Assembly (NCBI GenBank): GCA_963805455.1
Contig: CAWDUJ010000009.1
Span: 124,001-188,000 of the forward strand
Length of the DNA stretch: 64,000 nt
From: VRUE01 sp963805455
GTDB lineage: Bacteria > Actinomycetota > Thermoleophilia > Solirubrobacterales > 70-9
Direction of reading: 5' to 3'
Below are positions 52,686-61,719 of this stretch, one piece after another. A program made the translations under genes and the position numbers. The first letter of the stretch is position 1; each line of letters starts with the position of its first letter. The notes beneath the pieces were generated by a model. It was not told the origin of the DNA. It made no database searches and saw only the letters and a list, made by a program, of their open reading frames with translations.

Positions 52686-53828
52686 TCAGAGGCCGAGGGT
52701 TTTGGCGATGATCCCGCGCTGGATCTCGGAGGTGCCGCCGTAGATCGTCGAGACCAGCGAGGTGCGAACCAGCCGCTCCATGTCGTACTCCGAGGAGTAG
52801 CCGTATCCGCCCATCATCTGCATCCCCTCGAGCGTCACCCGCTTGGCGACCTCGGTGACGTGGAGCTTCACCATCGAGGCCTCCTTCGGGAGCATCCTGT
52901 CGGGTGCCTCGTCGGTCAGCGTCGCGACCCACCGGGTCATCAGCCGGGCGGCCTGGAGGTCGGTCGCGAGGTCGGCGAAGCGGTGCTGGAGCGCCTGGAA
53001 GGAGCCGATCGGGCGCCCGAACTGACGGCGCTCCTTGGCGTAGGCGAGGGCGTCGTCGAAGGCGCGCTGGCCGATTCCGAGCATCGTCGCGGCGAGGATC
53101 AGGCGCTCGACGTTGAGGCCGGCCATCAGCTGGGTCCAGCCCTGGTCGACCTCGCCGAGAACAGCCTCGGCGGGAGCCTCGACGTCCTTGAGATAGAGGG
53201 TGTTGGTCTCGCGCCCGCCCATCGTCTCGATCGGGACGATTTCCATCCCGTCGACCTCGCGGGGGACGGAGATCATCGTCAGGCCCTCGTGCTTTGACTC
53301 CCCCTTCGTCGTCCGGCAGACGATCAGGACGTGGTCGGAGATATGGGCGTTGGAGATGAAGACCTTCTGGCCGTTGATGACGAAGCCGCCGTTGACGCGC
53401 TCGGCGGAGGTCGTCAGCGAGCCGACATCGGAGCCGGACTCAGGCTCGGTCATCGCGATCGCCTCGACGGCGCCGCCGGCAATCCCGCCCAGGACCTCGC
53501 GCTTCTGCTCGTCTGTCCCGAAACGCCCGGTCGCGCCGGCGACGATCAGGGTCGTCGCGTAGCCGCCGATCGGGGCGAGGCCGCGCGAGGTCTCTTCCAT
53601 GAACAGGCAGGCGTCGAGCATCGAGCCCCCCGAGCCCCCGTATTCCTCCGGGATCGTGATCCCGAGCCAGCCGAGCTCGGCCATCTGTCTATACAGAGAG
53701 TCGTTGTGGTGGAGCGTGTAGCCCTGGGTCAGCGCCTCGCGCTTCTCCTGGGTGCCGCACTCGCGCTCGCAGAACTGCCGGATCGAGTCGACGAAGTCGC
53801 TCTGCTCATCGGTCAGGGAAAAGTCCAC
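52686..53828 (-). CDS. acyl-CoA dehydrogenase
   Basis: 380 residues. FSLTDEQSDFVDSIRQFCERE at the N-terminus, FAD-binding AMTEPESGSDVGSLTT and later ERRQFGRPIGSFQALQHRFAD, and the catalytic-base region LVSTIYGGTSEIQRGIIAKTLGL. It performs the first oxidation of beta-oxidation or a related acyl-CoA step; chain-length preference is unknown. 80 bases upstream of the rpmG start on the same strand, so some read-through into the ribosomal array is possible. Confidence 0.93.
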   Translation of the reverse strand: MDFSLTDEQSDFVDSIRQFCERECGTQEKREALTQGYTLHHNDSLYRQMAELGWLGITIPEEYGGSGGSMLDACLFMEETSRGLAPIGGYATTLIVAGATGRFGTDEQKREVLGGIAGGAVEAIAMTEPESGSDVGSLTTSAERVNGGFVINGQKVFISNAHISDHVLIVCRTTKGESKHEGLTMISVPREVDGMEIVPIETMGGRETNTLYLKDVEAPAEAVLGEVDQGWTQLMAGLNVERLILAATMLGIGQRAFDDALAYAKERRQFGRPIGSFQALQHRFADLATDLQAARLMTRWVATLTDEAPDRMLPKEASMVKLHVTEVAKRVTLEGMQMMGGYGYSSEYDMERLVRTSLVSTIYGGTSEIQRGIIAKTLGL

Positions 53829-53841
53829 CGTGGCGCCGATC

Positions 53842-54322
53842 TTATGGGGGAGGCATGAGGTCGTGGACCTCGAATCCGAACTTATCGCCGAGGCGGGCGG
53901 CGATCAACGACCGGTGGCAGGCCTCGCGCGTCGCGCTCGACGCAGAGCAGCGCCGCCCGGCTCTTGCCGATGAACCCGACGATCGCCGCGAGGTCGGCCG
54001 GGTCGAGGATCTGCTCGGTGTAGCCGCTGACGTACTCGGGCGCCAGCACCGTGCGCGAGCGTTTGCCCTCTCCGCGGCGAGCGTCCTCGCGGTACTGCGC
54101 TTCGCGCAGCTCGGTGGTCGGGGCGAGCTCGGGCAGGTGCTCGTAGCCGATGCCGGCTTCGGCCAGGGCGCCCTGCAGCCGCCGCGCGTTGGCCCAGGCG
54201 TACTGCGCTCCGCGCACTCCGCGCCGCTGGCGGACGTCAAGCACCAGATTCACCTCGGCCTGCCGGAGGGTCGCCAGGAACGAGTCGCGATCGAACCCGT
54301 AGACCCCGATCGTCGCGATCAC
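53842..54322 (-). pseudogene. DUF488 family protein, frameshifted
   Basis: Starts at GTG 54322, overlapping the photolyase stop as GTGA. ATIGVYGFDRDSFLATLR, VNLVLDVRQRRGVRG and ALLCVERD are DUF488 motifs. Near 53922 the frame shifts: the family ending EACHRSLIAARLGDKFGFEV is in the next frame, stopping at 53842-53844. One extra base explains it. It could be a real mutation or a sequence error. Confidence 0.7.
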
Positions 54323-55559
54323 GAGCCCAGGTAACGGCGGACGTAGGCGCCGTCGGGGTCGAAGCGCCGCGCCTGGCGCTCGGGGTTGAGCACCCGGTTG
54401 GGCCTCGTGTCGTTTCCGGTACCCGCGACCCACTGCCAGTTGCCGCTGTTGTTGGCGACGTCGGCGTCGATCAGCGAGCTCCTCGAAGTGCCGGGCGCCG
54501 ATCCGCCAGTCGAGGCCCAGCGTCTTGGTCAGGTAGGAGGCGACGATCAGCCGCGCCCGGTTGTGCATGAAGCCCTCGCGCTCGAGCTGGCGCATCCCCG
54601 CGTCGACTATCGGCACCCCCGTCCGCCCCTCGCGCCAGGCCCGCGCCTCGGCCGCATCGCGCCGCCAGCGCCGGCTCTCCCCGCGGGCGGTAGTCGCGAC
54701 GCGGTAGCTCCGGGAAGGAGGCGAGGACCTGATGGTGGAAGTCCCGCCAGCAGAGCTGCCGGGAGAATTCCTCACCGCCCGGTTTGCCCTCGACCCTGGC
54801 GAGCAACGCCGCCGGGGAGAGGCAGCCGAAGTGGAGGTCGGCGCTGAGCCGCGAGGTCGCTTCTGCCGGGAGGTCGTCGTGGCCCTCCTCGTAGCCGGCG
54901 AGGGGACCGCGGACCCAAAGCTCCAGGCGCCGTCGCGCGGCGGTCTCGCCTCCCTCCTGGATGCCGGGGGCGGGTGAGGAATCACCGCAGAGCGCGCGCA
55001 ATGAAGGCATCCGCCCGACCCGGATGGCGGTGGGTAGCGGGTCTCCGAGTGAGCGCGGCGCCGGCTCGACCTGCCGTCGAGGCTGCTCCCGCCAGGCGCG
55101 CCAATACGGCGTGAAGACGCGGTAGTGGTCGCCGCCGCCACTCGGCAGGACCGCACCGGGCTCGACCGCGGTCACGCCCGGGAAGGCGCACAGCCGGATC
55201 CCGTCCGCGCGGCACGCAGCCTCGAGGCGCTTCTCGCGCGCCTTCGCGTGCCGGCTGAAGTCGTCACTGATGTGGATCGCCCCCGCCCCGGCCCGCCTCG
55301 CGATCCGCACCGCCTCCTCGGCCGGGTCGCCCCTGCGGATGTAGAGCCGGGAGCCGCGCTCGCGCAGAGCCCGGTCGAGATCGCGCAGGCAGTCGAGCAG
55401 GTGTGAGACGCGATTCGGCGATCCGCAGGGCCCCGCCAGCAGTGCATCGTCGAACACGAACAGCGGCAGGATGCCGTCGGCCTCGCGGGTGGCCGCAGCC
55501 AGGGCCGGCTGATCGCGGACGCGGAGGTCTCGGGTGAAGAGAACGAGGACGCGGCTCAT
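54319..55559 (-). pseudogene. phr: deoxyribodipyrimidine photolyase, two frameshifts
   Basis: Full-length in three frames. Frame 1 from ATG 55559 gives the antenna domain (VLVLFTRDLRVRDQPALAAA) and start of the FAD domain (DLHFGCLSPAALLARV, LCWRDFHHQVLASFPEL). Near 54680 one extra G in a G4 run moves it to frame 2 (GRTGVPIVDAGMRQLEREGF and MHNRARLIVASYL). Near 54480 a second extra base moves it to frame 3 (DADVANNSGNWQWVAGTGND, RRFDPDGAYVRRYL, TGA). All key motifs survive, so the loss is recent or is a sequencing artefact. Confidence 0.8.
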
Positions 55560-55572
55560 TTCACGGCCGATA

Positions 55573-55645
<73 letters not shown>

Positions 55646-55692
55646 GGAAAACTGGCCCGGATCTTAGAGGTCCGACCCACCACCGTCCCTCC

Positions 55693-57453
55693 TCAGGACC
55701 TGGACCTCTTCTTCTTCGACGCCTTGATCTTGAAGACCCGCTGGGCGGGCTTGGCATCGGCACCGAGGATGTCGAGGGCACGGACCTTGAAGGTGTACCT
55801 GCCGACCTTCAGGTGCTTATATGCCCTGGGACCGCTGCAAGAGGAGAACTTCGGCTTTTTCTTCTTGGTCTTCTTGCTCGCCCTCCCGTTGCGCTTCTTC
55901 TTAGTCTTCGGCTTCGGCTTCAACAGAAGGCACTCGTAGCCGGTGATCGCGCCGGGGGCGCTGAAGGAGAACGTCGCCCTCTTCTTCGGGCTGAGGATTT
56001 TCGCGCTCGTGATCTTGGTCCCGGTGGGAGCCCCGAAGGTCGCCGTGACCGTCTGGTCGGAATCCATCTTCGCGTCGCAGACACCGGTGCCCGTGCAGGG
56101 CCCCGAGAAGCCGGCGAAGTTCGCCGATGTGGCGATGAGCGGGGCGACCTGCCCCTGGGAATAACGGCCGGTGCAGCGTGGCGGGCAGGACACTTCGCGC
56201 CCCGTGACAGAGCCGCTGCCGGCGCCGGCGAAATCGACCGAGAGCGTCTGGGAGGGCCCGATCAGCGCGAATGCCATGTAGATGCCCGGGCCCAGCGCGC
56301 TCGCCCCGGTGAGGTTGGACACCGATACCGGGGTCGCCGTTTCTTTGCCATGGGTCCCGTTGCCCAGTTCGCCGTATGCCCCGTATCCCCAGCTCCTCGC
56401 CGTGCCGTCCTCGAGGAGAGCGACGACAGAGCGCCCGACCGCGCCGATCTCCCGCACGTCGGCCAGGCCGATCGGAATCGGCGTCCGGCTGCAGCCGAAG
56501 TCTGATCCGACGCCTCCGTCGCAGGTTTCGGGGCCTTCAAACGCCCCGGTCGCCAACTGGCCGTCGCTGTTGTCCCCCCACCCCACGACCGTGCCGTTCG
56601 CGAGTCGAGCGAAGGCGGTGTAGGCCCCCGCGCTGACGGCGGTCGCGGTTGAAATTCCATTTACCGGAGACGGTGCGGAGCATTGACAGTCGGTGTCAAC
56701 GGCCTGGGTCCCGGTGCCCGCCTGTCCCTCGGCGTTGTACCCCCAGCTCATGACCCTTCCGTCGCCCAGCAGCGCCAGGACGAAATCTTCGCCGGCGTCG
56801 ATCGCGATCGCCCCCGAGACGCCGGGAACCGCCACGGGGGTCGCGACGCATTGGCAACCTGATTCCTGCCCGACCCCATCTCCCAGATTGCCGTAGGTGT
56901 CCCTTCCCCAACCGATCACGGTTCCGTTCGCGAGCAGGGCGAAGCTGGCGTATCGGTCGGCGCTCACCGCGACCGCGTTGGCGATGCCGGGCACCTCGAC
57001 GGGAGTTGTGCTGCAGGGTTCTCCTGCGCATAGATGTGGACCGGCCGGCGACCCGAGGCCGAGCTGGCCATATTCATTGCCCCCCCAGGCCATCACCTTC
57101 CCGTTCGAGAGCAGGGCGAGGCTGTGGTATTCGCCCGCGGACAACTGCACCACGTTGGGGAGACCTAGAACCGGGCCCGCGATGCTGCGTTCTTCCAGGG
57201 TCCCGGTTCCGAGCTGGCCACGGGAGTTGGCGCCCCACGATCGCACCGACCCATCCGCGAGCAGGGCCAGAGCGTGTAATTCGCCACCCGCCGCCAGCTG
57301 GGCCACTTCCGAGAGGCCGATCGCGGGAGCCGGAGCGTCAACCGTCGTGGAAATGGATCCGATGCCGATCGCGCCGTACCCGTTGTAGCCCCAGCCATTG
57401 ACCGTGCCCCCGGAGGCAGCGGCGCTCGACGCAAGTCCGAGACTGAGGACCAC
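55693..57453 (-). CDS. exported RCC1-repeat (beta-propeller) protein with basic C-terminal domain
   Basis: 586 residues. A hydrophobic export signal (VLSLGLASSAAA) is preceded in the open frame by a basic stretch lacking a normal start codon, so the N-terminus is uncertain. Residues about 15-370 hold roughly seven RCC1 blades with the VVGWGDNSDGQLATG / VRSWGANSRGQLGTG pattern. A Cys-containing domain of bacterial repeat type follows (SVDFAGAGSGSVTG, CPPRCTGRYSQGQ, CTGTGVC). The C-terminal domain contains a long Lys run (KPKPKTKKKRNGRASKKTKK). Function unknown; likely surface-located and cation-rich. Confidence 0.8.
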   Translation of the reverse strand: MVLSLGLASSAAASGGTVNGWGYNGYGAIGIGSISTTVDAPAPAIGLSEVAQLAAGGELHALALLADGSVRSWGANSRGQLGTGTLEERSIAGPVLGLPNVVQLSAGEYHSLALLSNGKVMAWGGNEYGQLGLGSPAGPHLCAGEPCSTTPVEVPGIANAVAVSADRYASFALLANGTVIGWGRDTYGNLGDGVGQESGCQCVATPVAVPGVSGAIAIDAGEDFVLALLGDGRVMSWGYNAEGQAGTGTQAVDTDCQCSAPSPVNGISTATAVSAGAYTAFARLANGTVVGWGDNSDGQLATGAFEGPETCDGGVGSDFGCSRTPIPIGLADVREIGAVGRSVVALLEDGTARSWGYGAYGELGNGTHGKETATPVSVSNLTGASALGPGIYMAFALIGPSQTLSVDFAGAGSGSVTGREVSCPPRCTGRYSQGQVAPLIATSANFAGFSGPCTGTGVCDAKMDSDQTVTATFGAPTGTKITSAKILSPKKRATFSFSAPGAITGYECLLLKPKPKTKKKRNGRASKKTKKKKPKFSSCSGPRAYKHLKVGRYTFKVRALDILGADAKPAQRVFKIKASKKKRSRS

Positions 57454-57537
57454 AAATCCGGTGGCGGCCGGAGCCCAGATACGAAATCGACGGACGATGC
57501 CCTCGAGACTACCTCCGAAGTCCCCGCGTGGGAATCC

Positions 57538-58318
57538 CTAATTCTTTGGCGTGCAGGGCAGAGGGTGGATGCCGTGGAGGGTGATTCCGCCCGCGAATTC
57601 GATCTTGCCTTCGGTGTAGTAGATCCCTGTCGGGCAGGTGGCGGAGAGGAAGCTCTGCTTCTTGCCGCGGTAGGTGAACCTGCGGCCGATTTCCAGCCGG
57701 AACTGGGTGACCGAGCCGGCCCCGCCGGCGATCGCCGGGCACGGCGGCGACGGCGTGGATCCCGAAGTGGCCCCGGTGGATGCGGGTGATCTTGACCGGG
57801 ACGACGACGGCGGTCGGCGCCGGGACGGAGACGTAGGTGTGGACGAACAGGGACAGGGTTCCGTTGCGGACACCGCCGTTGAAGAGGACGATCGGCCCCC
57901 GCGCCGAGAACGGCGCCTGTTCGGGGAAGGCGACTTCGACGACACCGTCGCCGGAGCCGACGATCGCCCCCGGACAGGCCTTCTTCGCGGCATCGGTCGG
58001 CCTCGCTTCGAGTTGGCCGAGCCTGCAGGCCGGCAGTCCCTTGGCGTTCAGCACGAAGCTCTTGTCGAAGTCGAGGTCGAGCGACCTGACCGCGGGGATA
58101 TGGGTGCCGTCGGTGGTCCCGATTTCGGCGTCGATATGGGCCGAGATCGGGACCGGGGTGCGCTTTGGCAGCTTCGAGGGCGAGATGCCGCCGTTGTCTT
58201 TGAGGAAGACGTTGCCGGCCCGGATGATCTGAGGTTTGGCGAAGGCGGCGACCGCGGCGAGAAGCGCGATCACGACGGAGACCGCCAGCGCACGCACCAG
58301 ATGCTTCCCCGTATCCAT
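57538..58318 (-). pseudogene. exported paralogous-family protein (copy 1), one frameshift
   Basis: Signal peptide (LAVSVVIALLAAVAAFA), then GGISPSKLPKRTPVPI, TTDGTHIPAVRSLDLDFDK, AKGLPACRLGQL, VEVAFPEQAPFSARGPIVLFNGG. Near 57735 a single extra C (CCC for CC) shifts the frame; the remainder RGKKQSFLSATCPTG...PLPCTPKN continues in the next frame to the stop at 57538. It is homologous to the genes at 60946 and 61720. Either a recent frameshift or a base-calling error. Confidence 0.7.
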
Positions 58319-58418
58319 TCGTCAAACGGTCCTCGATCCGGCGGTCGGGCGCAGGGCCTAAATGGGCAGTTCGGGTCTCCGGGAGTTCCAGTAAGGGGAA
58401 TCGAACGGTCGGGCGCGC

Positions 58419-59660
58419 TCAGCCGGCCGGAGTCTCGAGCGCCTCGAGTGAGAGAGCGACTTCGAGGTCGGCGGCGAGCGAGTCGAGTGGGCGGCCGAGG
58501 ATCCGCTCGACCGCCTGCAACCGCTTGCTGAGGGTGCGGCGATTGAGGCCGAGCGCGGCCGCTGCCGAGGAGACGTTGCGACCGGCCCGGAAATAGGCGC
58601 GCAGGGCGAGGCGGAGGTTGTCGCCGTCGCGACCGCGGCCCAGTGGCGCCAGGTAGAGCCGGTGGAATGAGGCGATCGCGAGATCGTCGCGCAGTATCGA
58701 GGCCAACAGGGCCACCTCCGAGTACCGGACCGGGGTCCGGTCCCCGCGCTCGGCGATCGGCAGTGCGGCCTTGGCCTGGCGGTGGCTCAGGCGCCAGCCG
58801 GGGAGACTCTCGCCCGGCTCGCCGACGGTGATCAGGATCCCCTCCGGCCGGACCTCGCGGAGCGCGCGGAGGGCGGCCTCGACCTCGAGCTGGTCCCTGC
58901 CGCCGAGCCAGCAGGCCCAGACCGGCTCCTCCTCTCGGCGGACCGCGAGCAGGCGACGGTCGACCCTCAGGGCCAGCTCCCGCATCCCTTCGAGGGCCCC
59001 CTCCCCCTTCGCCATCAGCCCGAGGTGGTGAGCGTCGATGTCGTATTCGAGCTCGGAGTGATCGACGAGCTCCCCCGCGAGCAGGCTCTTGACGCACTCG
59101 CGGCGGCGCTCGGCGGCGCTGCCGGGCCTCTTCACCCCCTCTCGGGCGTGTTCGGCGCTGACGACTGCGAGCAGACGATCCCCCAGCGTCGCCTGCGCGG
59201 CGAGCAGGCGACGTAGGTCCGAGCTCGGCATCTCAGCCCGCTCCGCCTCTTCGACGAGGAAGTCACCGAACAGCGCGTTGCCGGCGAAATAGCGCCGCAG
59301 AACGGTGTCGAGAGAAACCCCGTCGCGGGCATCGAGACGGGCCTGCGCGATCAGGGCCGGCGGGACGGCCGGAGCACGGCGGTCCCCGACCTCGAGGACC
59401 ACGAGCCGATGCTCGATCGCCGCGACGAGCGCGGCGTTGAGGCCCTCCAGATAGGCGGGGTCGGAGACCTCGCGGGGATCGGAGATCGCGTAGACGCGGG
59501 TGGCGATCGCCGCTTCGAGCTCGGGCAACCGCTCGCGAAGACGGGCGGCGAGGTCCGCCCCGCCCCCATCGACCGCTCGGCGGCCACCGGTTCTGCGAAT
59601 CGTCTGTCCCAAGTGGAGACTCTCCTCCTGGGAGCCATTATCCGCCCGGGGCGGCGCCAA
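58419..59660 (-). CDS. PucR-family helix-turn-helix regulator
   Basis: 413 residues. A long N-terminal helical sensor region, a GGDEF-like middle region (ELALRVDRRLLAVRREEEPV) and the C-terminal PucR HTH (LRLALRAYFRAGRNVSSAAA then ALGLNRRTLSKRLQAVERIL). Such proteins control purine, amino-acid or secondary pathways; the target is unknown. It stands alone on the strand between cell-surface genes. Confidence 0.82.
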   Translation of the reverse strand: MAPPRADNGSQEESLHLGQTIRRTGGRRAVDGGGADLAARLRERLPELEAAIATRVYAISDPREVSDPAYLEGLNAALVAAIEHRLVVLEVGDRRAPAVPPALIAQARLDARDGVSLDTVLRRYFAGNALFGDFLVEEAERAEMPSSDLRRLLAAQATLGDRLLAVVSAEHAREGVKRPGSAAERRRECVKSLLAGELVDHSELEYDIDAHHLGLMAKGEGALEGMRELALRVDRRLLAVRREEEPVWACWLGGRDQLEVEAALRALREVRPEGILITVGEPGESLPGWRLSHRQAKAALPIAERGDRTPVRYSEVALLASILRDDLAIASFHRLYLAPLGRGRDGDNLRLALRAYFRAGRNVSSAAAALGLNRRTLSKRLQAVERILGRPLDSLAADLEVALSLEALETPAG

Positions 59661-59706
59661 GGGAGCCGCCTTTACCCAAGCCCAACAAGCCGCGCTGAGG
59701 GCCTGG

Positions 59707-60453
59707 CTAGGCCCCCGGGTTGAACGGCGTGCCGCTGGAGAGCGAGGTCGACTTCCAGCCGTCGGGGTCGTGCTTCATCACGAAGTAGGAGGCGGTGCCG
59801 CCGACCGGGGTGAACATGACGAAGGCGTTTTCGCCTTCGACGCGGACCTGGTAGACGGTCCCTTCGGCCGCTTTGCGGGCTTCGTCGGTGGGGCCGACGA
59901 GGAGCGATTTGAGGACCGTGGGGCAGTCGGTGCCGACTTCTTTTTTCAGTTTCATCAGCTGTTCGAGCTGGCCGATGTTGGCGTTGGAGAGGCCGTCGCA
60001 GATCGCGTTGTAGTCGCGTGCCGCCATCGCCCGCATGAAGGAGGCCATCGCGGTGGTGATTTCCTTTTCTTCGGAGCTTTCGGCTTCGCCGCCGAAGGTC
60101 TGGATGCTGTCGTCGCCTCCGGGCGGGGCCTTGAAGCCCTTGGTGTCGGGCTTTGCCTTTTCGGCGAGGCCGGGGCCCGAGGGGCCGCCGCCTGAGCCCG
60201 ATCCTTCTTCAGAGCCCGAGCCCGAATCGCCGCCCTTGTCCTTCTTCGAGGCGCCCGAGCCCGAGTCGCCTCCCTGATCGGCGGTGTCGGTGCTCGAGCC
60301 CTGCCCGGTGGTGGTGGTGCCGGTAGGGCTCGAGCCGCCGTCGCTGCTCGAGGAGGTTGTCTCGGAGCCCCCGCCGCCGCAGCCGGCGGCGGCGATCGCG
60401 AGGATGCCCAGGAGGGCGAGGGTTGTCGCGAGGCGGGACAGGATGCTGCTCAG
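59707..60453 (-). CDS. lipoprotein with Gly/Ser-rich linker, apparent CTG start
   Basis: 248 residues if initiated at CTG 60453, which overlaps the upstream stop as CTGA. SSILSRLATTLALLGILAIA then AAGC is a lipoprotein signal with the lipobox Cys near residue 25. A low-complexity Gly/Ser/Asp linker (about 27-105) follows. The C-terminal domain (MRAMAARDYNAICDGLSNAN, GENAFVMFTPVGGTASYFVM) is like small extracytoplasmic NTF2-like or steroid-delta-isomerase-like domains. No ATG/GTG/TTG precedes the lipobox; the first in-frame ATG (60048) would lose the signal. Confidence 0.72.
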   Translation of the reverse strand: MSSILSRLATTLALLGILAIAAAGCGGGGSETTSSSSDGGSSPTGTTTTGQGSSTDTADQGGDSGSGASKKDKGGDSGSGSEEGSGSGGGPSGPGLAEKAKPDTKGFKAPPGGDDSIQTFGGEAESSEEKEITTAMASFMRAMAARDYNAICDGLSNANIGQLEQLMKLKKEVGTDCPTVLKSLLVGPTDEARKAAEGTVYQVRVEGENAFVMFTPVGGTASYFVMKHDPDGWKSTSLSSGTPFNPGA

Positions 60454-60932
60454 GTGTATTTGGACGGTTCGAACTTGCAGTAGCGGAAGTTGAACGCGAG
60501 CACGGTGGAGTTGGCCTGGTTTGCGTTCTTCGTCAACTTGTTGACGAACTTCTGCGCCTTCGACTTGTTACCGGCCTTCAGCGCCTTGCCCGCGCTCTTG
60601 AAGAGGTCGGCCTCGGTCTTGACGTAGCCGAGCCACTTGGTCAATTTCGCCGCGTCTTCAGCCGGCTGTTCGACCGCCACGAGCTGGGTATGCGTCTTCT
60701 TCAACGCGTTCGAGGCCTTGATGAACCTGGCGCCGGCGGTCTTCAACTTGTTCTGCTTCACTTCCCTGCGAACGGGCTTGAGGATCCGGTCGTTCGCTTC
60801 GGAGTTCGTCTTGCAGATCGGCTCGACCTGGGCTTTGTATTCGTCGCGGGTCACGGCCATCGCCATAGGCGCGGCGACCGCGAAAAGAAGCATTGCCGTC
60901 AGGCTCAGTGCGATTCCCTTCTTGATCATCAT
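60450..60932 (-). CDS. small exported helical protein
   Basis: 160 residues. Signal peptide IALSLTAMLLFAVAAPMAMA, then a mostly helical Lys-rich domain with two conserved-looking Cys (EPICKTNSEAND and NFRYCKFEPSKYT) that may form a disulfide. Similar small proteins occur in several copies in Thermoleophilia-like genomes (from memory). Unknown function; coupled to the lipoprotein gene. Confidence 0.68.
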   Translation of the reverse strand: MMIKKGIALSLTAMLLFAVAAPMAMAVTRDEYKAQVEPICKTNSEANDRILKPVRREVKQNKLKTAGARFIKASNALKKTHTQLVAVEQPAEDAAKLTKWLGYVKTEADLFKSAGKALKAGNKSKAQKFVNKLTKNANQANSTVLAFNFRYCKFEPSKYT

Positions 60933-60945
60933 CAGCCTCCTCGTC

Positions 60946-61716
60946 TCACTTTGCGGGCGTGCAGGGCCGGGTCACTTTCCCCGAAAGCGTCAGCCCCTGG
61001 AAGAAGAAATCCCCCCGAGCCTTCAAAGTTCCGGTCTTGCAAGTCGCGGTCAGCAGACTTTGCTTCTTCCCCCTGACCCTGAAGATCTTGTGAATCGTCG
61101 CCCGGAAGGACGTCAGCGACCCCTGTCCGGAGGTGATCGTCGGGATCTTCACCCTGGCCGATGTCCCGTAGGGGCCCTTGCCCTTGCCGATCTGAGCGGT
61201 GGTGACGAACGTGGTCGGGGCCGGGACCTTGGCGTAGACGTGGAAGATCAGCATCTGCTTCCTGCCCGATGAGCCGTTGAAGATCAGCAGCGGGCCGCCG
61301 GCCGAGAAGGGCCGCTGTTCGGGGAAGGCGATCTCGGCGGTGACCCTTCCGGTCCCGACCAGCGCGGGGCCGCAGGCGGCCTTAGCCTGAGCGGTGAGGG
61401 TGCTCTGCAATTTGCCCACGGTGCAGGTAGGCAGGCCCTTGGTGTTGAGGTGGCCGTTCTTGTCGAATTCGACGAAGAGTTCGCGCAGCGGCGGCACGTG
61501 GGAGCCGTCGGTCGTGCCGGCTTTGCCGGAGAGTTTGAGGGTGATCGGCTTGGGAGTCGTCTTCGAGAGCTTCGTCGGCGAGACTGAACCTTCGATTTCG
61601 ATTTCCAGATTGGCCTGCTTGACAACCTGGGCGGTGGCGACGGCGACGAGGAGGCCCGCGACCAGCGTCAGCGCTCCTAGCGCGACGAGGAGGCGGCCCC
61701 TACCCCGCAGCCGCAT
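60946..61716 (-). CDS. exported paralogous-family protein (copy 2)
   Basis: 256 residues, intact. Signal peptide RLLVALGALTLVAGLLVAVATA, then GSVSPTKLSKTTPKPI, TTDGSHVPPLRELFVEFDKNG, TKGLPTCTVGKLQ, AACGPALVGTGRV, AFPEQRPFSAGGPLLIFNG and the end RGKKQSLLTATCKTG...RPCTPAK. Three Cys positions are shared with the other copies. Probably a secreted beta-rich domain; no known family named. Confidence 0.72.
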   Translation of the reverse strand: MRLRGRGRLLVALGALTLVAGLLVAVATAQVVKQANLEIEIEGSVSPTKLSKTTPKPITLKLSGKAGTTDGSHVPPLRELFVEFDKNGHLNTKGLPTCTVGKLQSTLTAQAKAACGPALVGTGRVTAEIAFPEQRPFSAGGPLLIFNGSSGRKQMLIFHVYAKVPAPTTFVTTAQIGKGKGPYGTSARVKIPTITSGQGSLTSFRATIHKIFRVRGKKQSLLTATCKTGTLKARGDFFFQGLTLSGKVTRPCTPAK

Positions 61717-61719
61717 CCC

